Origin: PWQG01 sp040882255 | GTDB taxonomy: Bacteria > Pseudomonadota > Gammaproteobacteria > Pseudomonadales > Pseudohongiellaceae | Length of the DNA: 64,000 nt | Reading direction: 5' to 3' | NCBI GenBank assembly: GCA_040882255.1 | Contig: JBBEBP010000017.1 | Span: forward strand, 24,407 to 88,406 | Program-made: the position numbers and the translations under genes | Notes under the pieces: model-generated | Database searches by the model: none | The model's input: the letters and a program-made list of their open reading frames with translations, nothing else | Told to the model about the DNA's origin: nothing | In this document: positions 52,832-60,766 of the stretch, one piece after another | How the letters are laid out: each line of letters begins with the position of its first letter | Numbering within the stretch: the first letter of the stretch is position 1

Positions 52832-53593
52832 ATGACCACAGACCAGGAGCCGAACATTCTTCAGCACCGCCACGACGGCGTGCTGACACTGCAGATCCGG
52901 CGACCGGAGAAAAAGAACGCCCTGACGCGTTCCATGTACCGGGCACTGGCAGAGGGCCTGCGGAGCGCGGACGCGGATGACGAAGTGCGGGTGGTGCTGA
53001 TCCGTGGCGAGGAAGACTGCTTCACCAGCGGCAATGACGTCAATGACTTCGTCAACGTCCCGGACGCGGACGAGGAACGTCCCTCCGTGCAGTTCATGCA
53101 GGCCATCAGCGGCGCGCGCAAGCCGGTGATCGCCGCCGTGGGCGGACTGGCCATCGGTATCGGTACCACCCTGCTGTTCCACTGTGACCTGGTGTATGCC
53201 GGAGAGAACGCCTTCATGCAACTGCCGTTCACCCGCCTCGGCCTGTGCCCGGAAGCCGGCTCCAGCTACCTGCTTCCACTGATCGCCGGACACCAGCGTG
53301 CCAGCGAATTGCTGCTGTTGGGCGAGCGTTTTTCCGCACAGAAGGCTCAGGAATTCGGCATCGTCAATGAAGTGCTGCCGGATGCCGGCTACCTGGAACA
53401 TGCCATGAACCGTGCGCTTGAGCTGGCCGGCCTGCCGGGCGAGGCTGTACAGACCTCCAAGGCCCTGATCAAGGCGTCACAACAGCCCACCCTCACCGGG
53501 GTCATCGACACGGAGCTGGCCGAGTTCTCGCGATTGCTGCAGACCGACGAGGCCCAGGCCATCATGCAGTCTTTTCTCAACCGCAGGAAATGA
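52832..53593 (+). CDS. Enoyl-CoA hydratase/isomerase family protein
   Basis: A 253-residue crotonase-fold protein: VLTLQIRRPEKKNALTRSMY, CFTSGNDVNDF (oxyanion-hole region), AAVGGLAIGIGTTLLFHCDLVYA and PFTRLGLCPEAGSSYLLP. The Glu in PEAGSS aligns with the isomerase/hydratase catalytic position. SGNDxxDF and PEAGS are typical of delta3,delta2-enoyl-CoA-isomerase-like members. ATG 52832 has AGGAG 8 bases upstream. Exact substrate unknown. Confidence 0.87.
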   Translation: MTTDQEPNILQHRHDGVLTLQIRRPEKKNALTRSMYRALAEGLRSADADDEVRVVLIRGEEDCFTSGNDVNDFVNVPDADEERPSVQFMQAISGARKPVIAAVGGLAIGIGTTLLFHCDLVYAGENAFMQLPFTRLGLCPEAGSSYLLPLIAGHQRASELLLLGERFSAQKAQEFGIVNEVLPDAGYLEHAMNRALELAGLPGEAVQTSKALIKASQQPTLTGVIDTELAEFSRLLQTDEAQAIMQSFLNRRK

Positions 53594-53629
53594 ACCGGGA
53601 CCGCAGACGGAACCGCCATGACCGCTCCT

Positions 53630-53911
53630 TCACGAACCCGACAGACGATCGCGCGCAGCATTGATGCGCTGGGCCAGATAGTCAGAGCCCCCATGATCGG
53701 GATGCAGTTTCTGTAACAGGCGCCGGTGGGCCTGTTGCACCTCTTCCAGACTGGCACCTTCCGGCAATCCCAACACCTGCAGCGCTTCCGACCGGCTCAT
53801 GGCAGGCGTACGCGGCTCACCAGCGACGGACTTCGGGGCACCTCGAAGGCGCTTCATCAACAGGATGATGCCCGCAATGAGCAGGGCAGCAAAAAGAAGG
53901 CGGGTGAACAT
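53630..53911 (-). CDS. Small membrane-anchored DnaJ-domain protein
   Basis: A 93-residue protein with one N-terminal TM (LLFAALLIAGIILLMKR) and a J domain containing EALQVLGLPEGASLEEVQQAHRRLLQKLHPDHGGSDYLAQRINAARDRL. The HPD motif is intact. It resembles Tim14/Pam18-like J proteins of proteobacteria, which would recruit DnaK to the membrane. It lies 6 bases after the SRPBCC gene in the same direction. Confidence 0.87.
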   Translation of the reverse strand: MFTRLLFAALLIAGIILLMKRLRGAPKSVAGEPRTPAMSRSEALQVLGLPEGASLEEVQQAHRRLLQKLHPDHGGSDYLAQRINAARDRLSGS

Positions 53912-53917
53912 CGCCTT

Positions 53918-54424
53918 TTACTGTTCCTCTTCCGCCAGCGCCTTCATGTTCGCCAGTGCCCGTTCGAAGGTGCTGCGGCGCTGTGCGATATCAGTTTGAC
54001 GGGCCTGTTCATCAGCGAGGTTGGATTGGTCCAGCATCAGCGTGTAGATCAACCGCGCGCTCTGCTCATCCACCGGACGCGCTTCCAGAAACCCGTGGTA
54101 CAGGTCGTAGAACTCGCCCTCCACTGCAGGCTGGGTGTAGCCGTAGGACAGATCGGTCTTCGCCACCATCGGCTCCACGATTCGGCCGCCGGCCAGAACA
54201 CGCACCGTGCCGATACCGCCATCACCCGAGGTGATCTCGCAATCAATGCCCAGCCACTCGCCGATGTCGCAGTAGTCACCGACGCGCGCCCATACCTCGT
54301 CGGCGGGCCGGTCGACATCGATCTCCATGTGAATGGTGGTGTATTCAGTCTGGGCGGAGGCGGTGGCGAACATGCCCAGTGTGAGCAGTGTGGCCAATGC
54401 GGCAGTCCTGGCTAAATGCTTCAT
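53918..54424 (-). CDS. Exported SRPBCC-family (START-like) protein
   Basis: A 168-residue protein with a signal peptide (ALATLLTLGMFATASAQ) and an SRPBCC fold (IHMEIDVDRPADEVWARVGDYCDIGEWLGIDCEITSGDGGIGTVRVLAGG). The domain usually binds a hydrophobic ligand. Here it would be periplasmic. The C-terminal helix is acidic. No ligand can be predicted. It is followed by the J-domain gene. Confidence 0.82.
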   Translation of the reverse strand: MKHLARTAALATLLTLGMFATASAQTEYTTIHMEIDVDRPADEVWARVGDYCDIGEWLGIDCEITSGDGGIGTVRVLAGGRIVEPMVAKTDLSYGYTQPAVEGEFYDLYHGFLEARPVDEQSARLIYTLMLDQSNLADEQARQTDIAQRRSTFERALANMKALAEEEQ

Positions 54425-54449
54425 TGTTCCTATCCTCGATTTTCAATGA

Positions 54450-54475
54450 TGGTGCGGACGGGGAGACTCGAACTC
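54450..54475 (-). repeat. 26-bp copy of the tRNA-Leu 3' end (integration attachment-site remnant)
   Basis: These 26 bases are identical to 57599-57624, the 3' CCA end, acceptor strand and part of the T arm of the tRNA-Leu gene. The match stops exactly at the CCA end on one side. The tRNA is on the minus strand, so its 3' end faces this copy and the 3.1 kb between them has the layout of an element integrated at a tRNA 3' end. Confidence 0.75.
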
Positions 54476-54952
54476 TCTCCGCATGATTTTACCGCACTTA
54501 TCTAAAACTAAACCAGACCATTCAAGACTCTGATATCGGGGAGCTTTACCAGATATGAGAATTTTCATATTTGGTCTGTCAGGGCCTCTTGTGGTCTCCA
54601 AATGGGTCACGTTTGGGTCACGCTATCAGTCGTGATAGTAGGTCTCCGTGGCTTCGAGAGCCTGAATGCCACCGGAGCGGGCACCACCACAGCAGACCGG
54701 GCTATCCGACGAAGCATGATTCGCCAACAAGTATAAGCTACAGTCTGCCAGGGAAGGCGACCAGCAGCTACTCGTCCTTTTGGTGGCCTGGGCGAATGAA
54801 TACCCACGTGGCGCTTTTCGCCAGATTTCGGGACTGTGGTATAGTGCGGTGCCAGCGGCGTTCGATCTCATCACGGTCGTGCCCAACTCCGCTACCCTAT
54901 GGAAAGTAGCGGTTGCCACACCTTCCTGATCCGAGAGAGGGATCGCCACTGC
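54476..54952. other. Gene-free stretch beside the att remnant, with TGGGTCACG direct repeats
   Basis: I see no supportable gene between the att copy and the sulfotransferase start. Two TGGGTCACG copies lie at 54603-54611 and 54614-54622, spaced 11 bases, of the kind that flank tyrosine-integrase sites as arm-binding repeats. A weak promoter-like TTCGCC-17-TATAGT lies at 54817-54845 ahead of the sulfotransferase. Several short open frames here have no recognisable domain. Confidence 0.45.
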
Positions 54953-56335
54953 ATGCCAGAACAGCGCAATGACCGCGAGACCAGTGTCGAGGCGATCAGG
55001 GCCGACCTGCGGGACGGGGCATTCTCACGCGCGTTGAAAGCGATTGGCGATCTTCCGGAACACCAGGGAAAGGATCCCGAGCTGTGGAGTCTCAAGGCCC
55101 GGTCCTTGCAGGGGCTATGGCGCTTCGAAGAAGCGGTAGCCACCTATCGCCAAGCGCTCGAACGCTGCGACCGTCACCCCCGCCTGCTGCTGCAACTGGG
55201 TAATCTGTATACGCGACTGGGCTGCGGCGAGGAGGCCGTAGCCTGCTTCGAAGAGGCGCTGCAACGCGCCCCCGCTCTGATTGACGCCTACCGCGGACTA
55301 TTGAACTTCCGACCCATTGTGCCGGATTCCCTGGCGGCCCGGCGACTGGTGATACTCAGTCAGGATAAACGCCGGCCTGTCGCTATAAGGACAAGCGCAT
55401 TTTTCCTGTTGGGCGAAATCCATGTTGATGCGGGCATGGATGAGCGCGGCTTCGAGTTTTACCAGGTCGCCAACCGGTTGGTCCTTGAAAGCGGCAAGGC
55501 GGGAAAGTACGAATATCGGGTCAGTCCGAATGCCGCGGCCATGACTGCGGAGTTTTTCCGGCGACACGCACGAATGCAACGGGCTCAACCGCCTTGCCCG
55601 GCCCTAATCGTGGCCGGTCTGGCCCGCTCAGGGAAGAGCCTGGTGGAGAAACTGCTCACCGAACACCCTCACATCAGCGCCGGGGGCGAGCTGGCTCTTG
55701 CCCGCAGCCTGGCGACCCACCTGGAGCACGGAGCCGATCTGGAATCCGTGGCTGCATGGGTGGTCCGGCAAACCGAGAGCCCGCTCGCACAGTGGTGCCC
55801 CCCTGTGCCGGGCACGGAGGGTACACAACTGATTGATACCTCACCAGCCAACCTGGGCAGACTTGGTTACCTCGGGCTGTTGCACCCGGAGGCTCCTATC
55901 GTGTTCTGCCGGCGGGACGCCATGGACCTGGGTGTATCTCTGTATTTCAAGAATTTCCGCAGCGGGCATCTCTTCAGCAATGACCTCGCGCGCACCGGGC
56001 GCGCCGTCGCGCTGGCAGAAAAGGTCATGGACCACTGGCTGACCGCTTTGCCAAACCCCATCGTAGACGTTGCGTACGAAACCCTTGTCCGCGACCCACA
56101 GGGTGTCCAGAGCCGAATGATCGAGCGGTTGGGGTTCGAGCCTCTGTCGGCGAAGCAGGATACCGAATCGAAAGAGAATTACTGGCGACTGTTTCCCAGC
56201 CGCTCGGCTGACACAGTGGGCACGATCAGCCCAGAGCTGATTGGCTTCGCCAAACGGTTCTCCCGGCATCTGGAACCAATGGCAAAGGCTTATACAGAAG
56301 AAATGGCAAGGCCCGGATTGGCTGGCGCACAGTAG
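54953..56335 (+). CDS. TPR-containing sulfotransferase-like protein
   Basis: About 460 residues. The N-terminal ~120 residues hold TPR-type helices (LWSLKARSLQGLWRFEEAVATYRQALE, LLLQLGNLYTRLGCGEEAVACFEEALQRAP). The C-terminal part is a PAPS-dependent sulfotransferase: LIVAGLARSGKSLVEKLLTEHPHISAGGE (5'-phosphosulfate loop; Lys replaces the more usual Thr) and APIVFCRRDAMDLGVSLYFKNF (3'-phosphate-binding segment). Bacterial TPR-sulfotransferases modify exopolysaccharides or peptides. It lies in the tRNA-Leu cassette, convergent with the PEP-CTERM gene. ATG 54953 was chosen for GAGAGAGGG upstream. A start 18 codons earlier is possible. Confidence 0.82.
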   Translation: MPEQRNDRETSVEAIRADLRDGAFSRALKAIGDLPEHQGKDPELWSLKARSLQGLWRFEEAVATYRQALERCDRHPRLLLQLGNLYTRLGCGEEAVACFEEALQRAPALIDAYRGLLNFRPIVPDSLAARRLVILSQDKRRPVAIRTSAFFLLGEIHVDAGMDERGFEFYQVANRLVLESGKAGKYEYRVSPNAAAMTAEFFRRHARMQRAQPPCPALIVAGLARSGKSLVEKLLTEHPHISAGGELALARSLATHLEHGADLESVAAWVVRQTESPLAQWCPPVPGTEGTQLIDTSPANLGRLGYLGLLHPEAPIVFCRRDAMDLGVSLYFKNFRSGHLFSNDLARTGRAVALAEKVMDHWLTALPNPIVDVAYETLVRDPQGVQSRMIERLGFEPLSAKQDTESKENYWRLFPSRSADTVGTISPELIGFAKRFSRHLEPMAKAYTEEMARPGLAGAQ

Positions 56336-56362
56336 AGCCTGCAGGGGACACTAAAACAACAA

Positions 56363-56390
56363 CCCCGCTGCGGGTTTACCCGGGGCGGGG
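56363..56390. terminator. Terminator-like hairpin between sulfotransferase and PEP-CTERM genes
   Basis: CCCCGC (56363-56368) pairs with GCGGGG (56385-56390) around an inner CGGG/CCCG hairpin. On the minus strand it is followed by TTGTTGTTTT, so it probably ends the PEP-CTERM transcript. The plus-strand side lacks a T tract. Confidence 0.6.
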
Positions 56391-56412
56391 CGTGTCACTC
56401 GTGAAGGGTCAC

Positions 56413-57243
56413 TCAGGCGTGCTTCTTGCGCCTCGCGATACCAAGGCCGCCGAAACCAAGCCCCAACAGGAGCAATGTGCCGGGCAAAGGAACCGGGCTT
56501 GGGTCGCCTGCCCCACCATCGCCTACCAGGATATCCATGCTGGTTCGAGCCAGTTGCGTATCACCGTCGAAGGCGGCAAGGGCAAAACTATAAGTGCCCT
56601 CAGCGGTGGGATCGAAGCCGCTAACGAACCAGTGGGGCTTCCAGGAATTCTGTGCGACGTTGTTGCTGGCGATCAGTGTTGCATACTCTGCATCGTTGCT
56701 TGCCTCAGTGCCACCGCCGTTGCCAGTGCTGTTGTCCCCGATGGCGTGATCGGCTAAGGGAACGTTAATGGGATCGAATGAAGTGCCGTCGGGCAGCTCC
56801 AGTTGATACGTCAGGCTGTCGAGATTCCAGTCACTGGAATCCTGCAGCTCATCCTCGGAGGACGAGGTCAGGGACTCGTCGTCCACGGCGTCGTCGAAAC
56901 TCTCCCATGCCGTGTTGATCGACCATTCGAAACTCCACTCGGCAGTGGGAAAGCTCTCGCCGGGTGCCACTCCGGGATTGAAGCTGTAGGTGCCGTCGCC
57001 ATTGCTGTTGAACGTGTTTTCGGGGTTGCCGGCGGCGTTGTGGCGCAACTTCCCGCGCAGTCCCAGCTCGACGCGGGGGCCCAACCCTGTAGTCCGGTCT
57101 ACCGTAAATGAACCATTGGCGTTGCCGCTACCAAAGATGACGTCTGGCGTGACGTCCTCGTCAAAAAGGGGTGCTGCCGTCGCAGCTTGAGTTGCAGCTA
57201 TCAGGGCGGCCGCGATGGCCGTGCGCTTGAATGTACGTTTCAT
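56413..57243 (-). CDS. PEP-CTERM sorting-signal protein
   Basis: A 276-residue exported protein with a signal peptide (TAIAAALIAATQAATAAP), an acidic, beta-rich middle (choice-of-anchor type) and a C-terminal sorting tail: VPLPGTLLLLGLGFGGLGIARRKKHA, residues about 251-276. That is the short motif, TM helix and basic end recognised by exosortase/archaeosortase-like transpeptidases. Such proteins are linked to exopolysaccharide and floc formation. No exosortase gene is in this window. ATG 57243 has AGGAG 8 bases upstream. Confidence 0.87.
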   Translation of the reverse strand: MKRTFKRTAIAAALIAATQAATAAPLFDEDVTPDVIFGSGNANGSFTVDRTTGLGPRVELGLRGKLRHNAAGNPENTFNSNGDGTYSFNPGVAPGESFPTAEWSFEWSINTAWESFDDAVDDESLTSSSEDELQDSSDWNLDSLTYQLELPDGTSFDPINVPLADHAIGDNSTGNGGGTEASNDAEYATLIASNNVAQNSWKPHWFVSGFDPTAEGTYSFALAAFDGDTQLARTSMDILVGDGGAGDPSPVPLPGTLLLLGLGFGGLGIARRKKHA

Positions 57244-57303
57244 GAATAAACTCCTGTGAATTTCAATGGCTTCCAGGTGATATGCATGAGCAAATGCCTG
57301 CTC

Positions 57304-57345
57304 CTTCGCTGCGAAGACCGACCGTGCCTCCCTCCGTGGAGGCAC
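57304..57345 (-). promoter_or_regulatory. Two hairpins in the leader of the PEP-CTERM gene
   Basis: The 355 bases between the PEP-CTERM start and tRNA-Leu (57244-57598) hold no gene I can support. GTGCCTCC (57324-57331) pairs with GGAGGCAC (57338-57345), and CTTCGC (57304-57309) pairs with GCGAAG (57311-57316). On the minus strand both would lie in the mRNA leader, 60-100 bases before the ATG, downstream of a TATAAC at 57382-57377. I cannot match them to a known riboswitch. Confidence 0.45.
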
Positions 57346-57598
57346 TTCACCCGATCTGCTCAAGGACCTGCTCACTGTTATAACCTACTCAAGGCAGAAA
57401 GGATGCAAGTATTGTTCCGTACAAAACAAATCCTTTTTTATCAGTGACTTGGGAGATCGAGCGCAACGGGTGACAGGATTTCAGGTCGCCAGATGTAAAA
57501 AATTCCGACAGTGTGCCGTGGCGATCAACGATGCATCCCCCGACAGGAAAGATGCATATCGGTACGCCGGGAGGCGCGCTGCATCGTCGGATGGCGAG

Positions 57599-57683
57599 TG
57601 GTGCGGACGGGGAGACTCGAACTCCCACACCTTGCGGCACTGGAACCTAAATCCAGCGTGTCTACCAATTCCACCACGTCCGC
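57599..57683 (-). tRNA. tRNA-Leu (anticodon UAG)
   Basis: On the minus strand the acceptor stem GCGGACG (57683-57677) pairs with CGTCCGC, followed by discriminator A and an encoded CCA (57601-57599). The anticodon stem CTGGA/TCCAG closes the loop TTTAGGT, anticodon TAG. A variable arm (GTGCCGCAAGGTGT) and T arm (GAGTTCGAGTCTC) complete a class II leucine tRNA of 85 nt. Its 3' 26 bases are repeated at 54450-54475. Confidence 0.95.
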
Positions 57684-57723
57684 TACAGGCAGGAACCCCC
57701 CATTGTACCGGGGGCCGTGGCTA

Positions 57724-58539
57724 TTATTCCAGCGTCTCGATGTCCTCCTGCAGCCGCCGGACCGTCTGATTCATCTGCAGGCGGTAGGCATCAATGGCCT
57801 CTACCGCCTCCTCTACACGGGTAAGGCGCTCGTTCAGCCCTCCGGAGGCCCCCTCGGCGCCTTCCAGGGTAGCCAGCGTCTCGCGCAGACTCATCAACTC
57901 GCGGGTGCGGCTCTGCAATGATTCGATCGTCTCCTGCACGGAAGCCATGCGCTGCACATCCCTCTCTACCTCATTGCGCAGCGTGCCCAGCGATTCGCGG
58001 TTGTCCTCCACCAGGTTGGTGGTCTGCACCAGCCGCTGGTTGGTCTCTTCCAGTATCGTGGTGTTTTCCTCCGTGGCCGTCTGGATATTGGCCACCCGGC
58101 CGGTCAGGTCATCGACATTACTGTTGGTGGCATTGCGGGCGGCCCACAGCTTGTCGATTTCCGAAAAGTTGAAGTCCAGTCGCTCGAGGATATTGGTGGT
58201 CGTTTCTTCCGCACTGTCCCCCACCGAGGCCAGGCGGTTTTCCAGGTCGGCGATACGGTTGCTGGCCTGCTGCAGATCCGCCGCGTTCTGTTGCTGGGTC
58301 ATATAGGCCATGACGCCGCCTCCCAGCAATGCCACCGCCAGCACCGTCAGTGCGATTCGCATCGGCCAGCTACTGACCACGACACGATCCGCGTACTGGC
58401 CATGGTTGACCAGATCCGGCTGGCCGCGCTCGCGTTGCCGTGATACCAGCTCGTCACGGGGCGGCACCATGGGCGGGATGTCATCGAAATCATCCGTGTC
58501 CCGCGAAGAGTCGCTGGAAGGGTCTCTGGACTTGCTCAT
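57724..58539 (-). CDS. Single-pass membrane protein with long coiled coil
   Basis: I do not recognise a named family. The 271-residue protein has an acidic, Ser/Asp/Arg-rich cytosolic N-terminus (to about 58), one TM helix (MRIALTVLAVALLGGGVMAYM, about 60-80), and about 190 residues of heptad-patterned coiled coil with many Asn, Glu and Thr (LQQASNRIADLENRLASVG to QTVRRLQEDIETLE). It probably spans the envelope as a tether or structural protein. It lies 40 bases beyond the tRNA-Leu 5' end, just outside the integration cassette. Confidence 0.7.
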   Translation of the reverse strand: MSKSRDPSSDSSRDTDDFDDIPPMVPPRDELVSRQRERGQPDLVNHGQYADRVVVSSWPMRIALTVLAVALLGGGVMAYMTQQQNAADLQQASNRIADLENRLASVGDSAEETTTNILERLDFNFSEIDKLWAARNATNSNVDDLTGRVANIQTATEENTTILEETNQRLVQTTNLVEDNRESLGTLRNEVERDVQRMASVQETIESLQSRTRELMSLRETLATLEGAEGASGGLNERLTRVEEAVEAIDAYRLQMNQTVRRLQEDIETLE

Positions 58540-58647
58540 GCCTGATGGCCTCTGCCCGGTCGGCCCGGGTCTGTGATTAATGGGAAACTGCCGCTATTGT
58601 AGACGCAACTCCACATGAACCGCAAAGCCCTGCAAGCGTCAGCAACC

Positions 58648-58676
58648 TTGAATGACAACACGTTGTAGTCTATCCT
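58648..58676 (+). promoter_or_regulatory. Candidate sigma-70 promoter of sodB
   Basis: TTGAAT (58648-58653), a 17-base spacer and TATCCT (58671-58676) lie 37 bases before the sodB ATG. Both hexamers match the consensus at four or five of six positions. Confidence 0.5.
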
Positions 58677-58713
58677 GACAGAATCATTTTCATGTCTTGA
58701 AACGAGGAATTCC

Positions 58714-59307
58714 ATGAAACTCGAACTACCCGATCTTCCCTATGCAGCGGATGCGCTGGAACCGCACATCTCCGCACAGACATTCAGCTTCCACCATGGC
58801 AAGCACCACAACACCTATGTCAATAAAGGCAATGAACTGCTGGCCGATGCCGGTGTGGATGCCGACAACCTGGAAGACCTGGTAAAGGCCTGTGCACAGA
58901 AAGGCGGGCCACTGTTCAACAACGTTGCCCAGCACTACAACCACGATTTCTTCTGGAAAAGCATGAAACCCGAGGGCGGCGGCCAGCCCACCGGCGCCAT
59001 CGCCGAAAAGATCAACCAGGACTTCGGCAGCTACGACGAGTTCAGGAAGCAGTTCATCGATGGTGGTGCCACGCAGTTCGGCAGCGGCTGGGTCTGGCTG
59101 GTCGCCGATGGCGGCAAGGTGAAAGTGGTCAAGACGGCCAACGCCAATACCCCACTGACCGACGGCGCCACGCCGCTGCTGGTCTGCGATGTCTGGGAGC
59201 ATGCCTATTATCTGGATTACCAGAACCGCCGTCCGGACTTCCTGTCCGCGTTTGTCGACAAGCTGATCAACTGGGACTTTGCCAACGAGAATCTGGCCAA
59301 AGCCTGA
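58714..59307 (+). CDS. sodB: Superoxide dismutase [Fe] SodB
   Basis: A 197-residue Fe/Mn superoxide dismutase with metal ligands His27 (SFHHGKHH), His77 (QHYNHDFFW), Asp159 and His163 (DVWEHAYYLDYQN). Gln73 in the second-shell position (FNNVAQHYNHDFFW) and the segment GGATQFGSGWVWL favour the iron type. It disproportionates superoxide in the cytoplasm. AACGAGGA precedes the ATG. A strong hairpin follows the stop. Confidence 0.95.
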   Translation: MKLELPDLPYAADALEPHISAQTFSFHHGKHHNTYVNKGNELLADAGVDADNLEDLVKACAQKGGPLFNNVAQHYNHDFFWKSMKPEGGGQPTGAIAEKINQDFGSYDEFRKQFIDGGATQFGSGWVWLVADGGKVKVVKTANANTPLTDGATPLLVCDVWEHAYYLDYQNRRPDFLSAFVDKLINWDFANENLAKA

Positions 59308-59323
59308 AGGTTGTGACCAGTGT

Positions 59324-59351
59324 ACCCCGCCGCCCGACCGGGCGGTGGGGT
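59324..59351. terminator. Rho-independent terminator after sodB
   Basis: ACCCCGCCGCCC (59324-59335) pairs with GGGCGGTGGGGT (59340-59351) over 12 bases with one G-T, and GTTTCC follows. It lies between convergent sodB and the GDT1-family gene and may serve both. Confidence 0.75.
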
Positions 59352-59372
59352 GTTTCCTCCCGGCAGTCTGCC

Positions 59373-59963
59373 TCAGGCCGCCAGCACGTTTTCCAGCAAA
59401 ACCCATATCCCCAGTAGCGCAAACAATCCGGCGGCTCCCATTCTGAGGGCCCGTACCGGAAGTCGCCCGGCAAACTGCTGTCCCAGCCATATCGCCGGCG
59501 CATTGACGGCAACCACGCCCAGCACCGCGCCCGCCAGTACCGGCAGGATCATCTCGTAGCTGGCCGCCAGCGCCAGCGTGGCCACCTGGGTTTTGTCCGC
59601 CATTTCCAGCAGAAAGTAACCGAGTGCGGCGGTCACGAACACGCTGCGGCGGGAACGCTGTGGAGGCTCCTCTTCATCGCCTTGCGTTTTATCCCCGGAC
59701 AGCAGCGCCCAGACGGCCATGCCGAGGAAAGCGAAACCCAGCACCCACGACACCCAGTCGCCGTCCAGCCAGGACCCGAGCAGTACCCCGGCCGTGGCGG
59801 CGATCCCCAGGTTGGCGGTCATACCGACCACCAGCCCCCAGAATACCAGCCAGGGCCGCTGATACCGCAGCGTCAACAGCACCCCCATCAGCATGCTCTT
59901 GTCGCCCACCTCGGCCAGACCGACCAGTCCCGCCGAAACGACCAGCGGCTCAAATACCGGCAT
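59373..59963 (-). CDS. GDT1/UPF0016 (TMEM165) family cation transporter
   Basis: A 196-residue membrane protein of about six TM helices with the duplicated signature: first LAEVGDKSMLMGVLLTLRY, second LEMADKTQVATLALAA (E-x-G/A-D-K-S/T). A charged loop (GDKTQGDEEEPPQRSRR) joins the halves. Members export Mn2+ or Ca2+/H+, and bacterial MneA-type proteins protect against manganese. It directly follows a beta-barrel gene with a 1-base overlap (TGATG) and faces sodB, a metal/oxidative neighbourhood. Confidence 0.88.
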   Translation of the reverse strand: MPVFEPLVVSAGLVGLAEVGDKSMLMGVLLTLRYQRPWLVFWGLVVGMTANLGIAATAGVLLGSWLDGDWVSWVLGFAFLGMAVWALLSGDKTQGDEEEPPQRSRRSVFVTAALGYFLLEMADKTQVATLALAASYEMILPVLAGAVLGVVAVNAPAIWLGQQFAGRLPVRALRMGAAGLFALLGIWVLLENVLAA

Positions 59964-60571
59964 CAGAAGTAGACGCGGAACCCGAGGCCGACCGTGTCAT
60001 AGCCGTCCTTGCGCTGGTAGTCCACATTGCCGGCGACCCGGCGGGTGAACTTGTACAACAGTGCCACGGAGGGAATGGTCAGGTTACTGCCATCACCAAA
60101 GTCGACGTGGTTGGCGCCCAGCCGCAGTTCGGCTTCAGGGCTCAGATTGATTCTGGCGCCCAGCCCCAGATCATATCCGTCCAGCGTTTCCTCGCTTCTG
60201 TTCCCCTGAAAGCGGGTGCGATCCTCATCTTCGCGGTAACCGATACTGCCAAAAATACTGGCGGTAGCATTCTCGGCGAAAATGAAACCCAGCGAAGCCG
60301 TGGTGGCATTGCTGTCAAAGCGGAAATCGGGAATCTCCTCATTCAGTTCGGAATCCGTGCGGCTGGCGGCGACAAAGAAATCCTCCAGAAAACGGTAACT
60401 GCCGCTGACATGCCAGCCGTGCATGTCGAACCCGCCGATCTGACCATTGCGGTAATCCAGCTGCAGGTAGTTGTAGTTGGACGCATCCGCCTGCGCCAAC
60501 GCCGGTGTCAGGCTGAGTACTACTGCGGCGCCCACCAGAAGAGCCGGTATCTTTCCATATCCGGAATTCAT
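59963..60571 (-). CDS. Small outer-membrane beta-barrel-like protein
   Basis: A 202-residue protein with a signal peptide (ALLVGAAVVLSLTPALAQ) and alternating amphipathic strands ending in aromatic Phe (FRVYF). Phrases such as YNYLQLDYRNGQIGGFDMHGWHVSGSYRFLEDFFVAASRTD and GLGARINLSPEAELRLGANHVDF fit an eight-strand barrel of the OmpA/outer-membrane beta-barrel fold. No pore or enzyme motif is recognised. It is in an operon with the GDT1-family gene. Confidence 0.75.
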   Translation of the reverse strand: MNSGYGKIPALLVGAAVVLSLTPALAQADASNYNYLQLDYRNGQIGGFDMHGWHVSGSYRFLEDFFVAASRTDSELNEEIPDFRFDSNATTASLGFIFAENATASIFGSIGYREDEDRTRFQGNRSEETLDGYDLGLGARINLSPEAELRLGANHVDFGDGSNLTIPSVALLYKFTRRVAGNVDYQRKDGYDTVGLGFRVYF

Positions 60572-60714
60572 GTGACTATCTCCCCCTCACGTTGTTTTTG
60601 TCTGTTGCACTGACCGGCGCGCATTTGCCCGGCTACTGCGCGCCGAGTATACCAGAGTCACCTGGTTCCGAAGGTATCCCGCCGGGCTTTCGAGGATGTG
60701 CGGAAGGATTGTAA

Positions 60715-60746
60715 TTGACAATTATTGTCTATATATGCCATATACA
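60715..60746 (+). promoter_or_regulatory. Promoter/operator region of the parDE pair
   Basis: TTGACA (60715-60720) overlaps a perfect palindrome GACAAT-T-ATTGTC (60717-60729), and a second, TATAT-GCC-ATATA (60732-60744), follows. TATACA at 60741-60746 is a possible -10, though spacing from TTGACA is 20 bases. Such palindromes over the promoter fit autorepression by the antitoxin. Confidence 0.6.
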
Positions 60747-60766
60747 GGCACAGGAGGCTTCCCGCA

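Noticed and set aside
54450..54530. Possible second tRNA gene
   Set aside because: Only the 3' 26 bases match; no anticodon or 5' acceptor strand follows, so it is an att copy and not a gene.
54571..54949. Short frames on both strands in the att-side gap
   Set aside because: No domain, poor start sites and mutually exclusive frames; more likely decayed cassette DNA.
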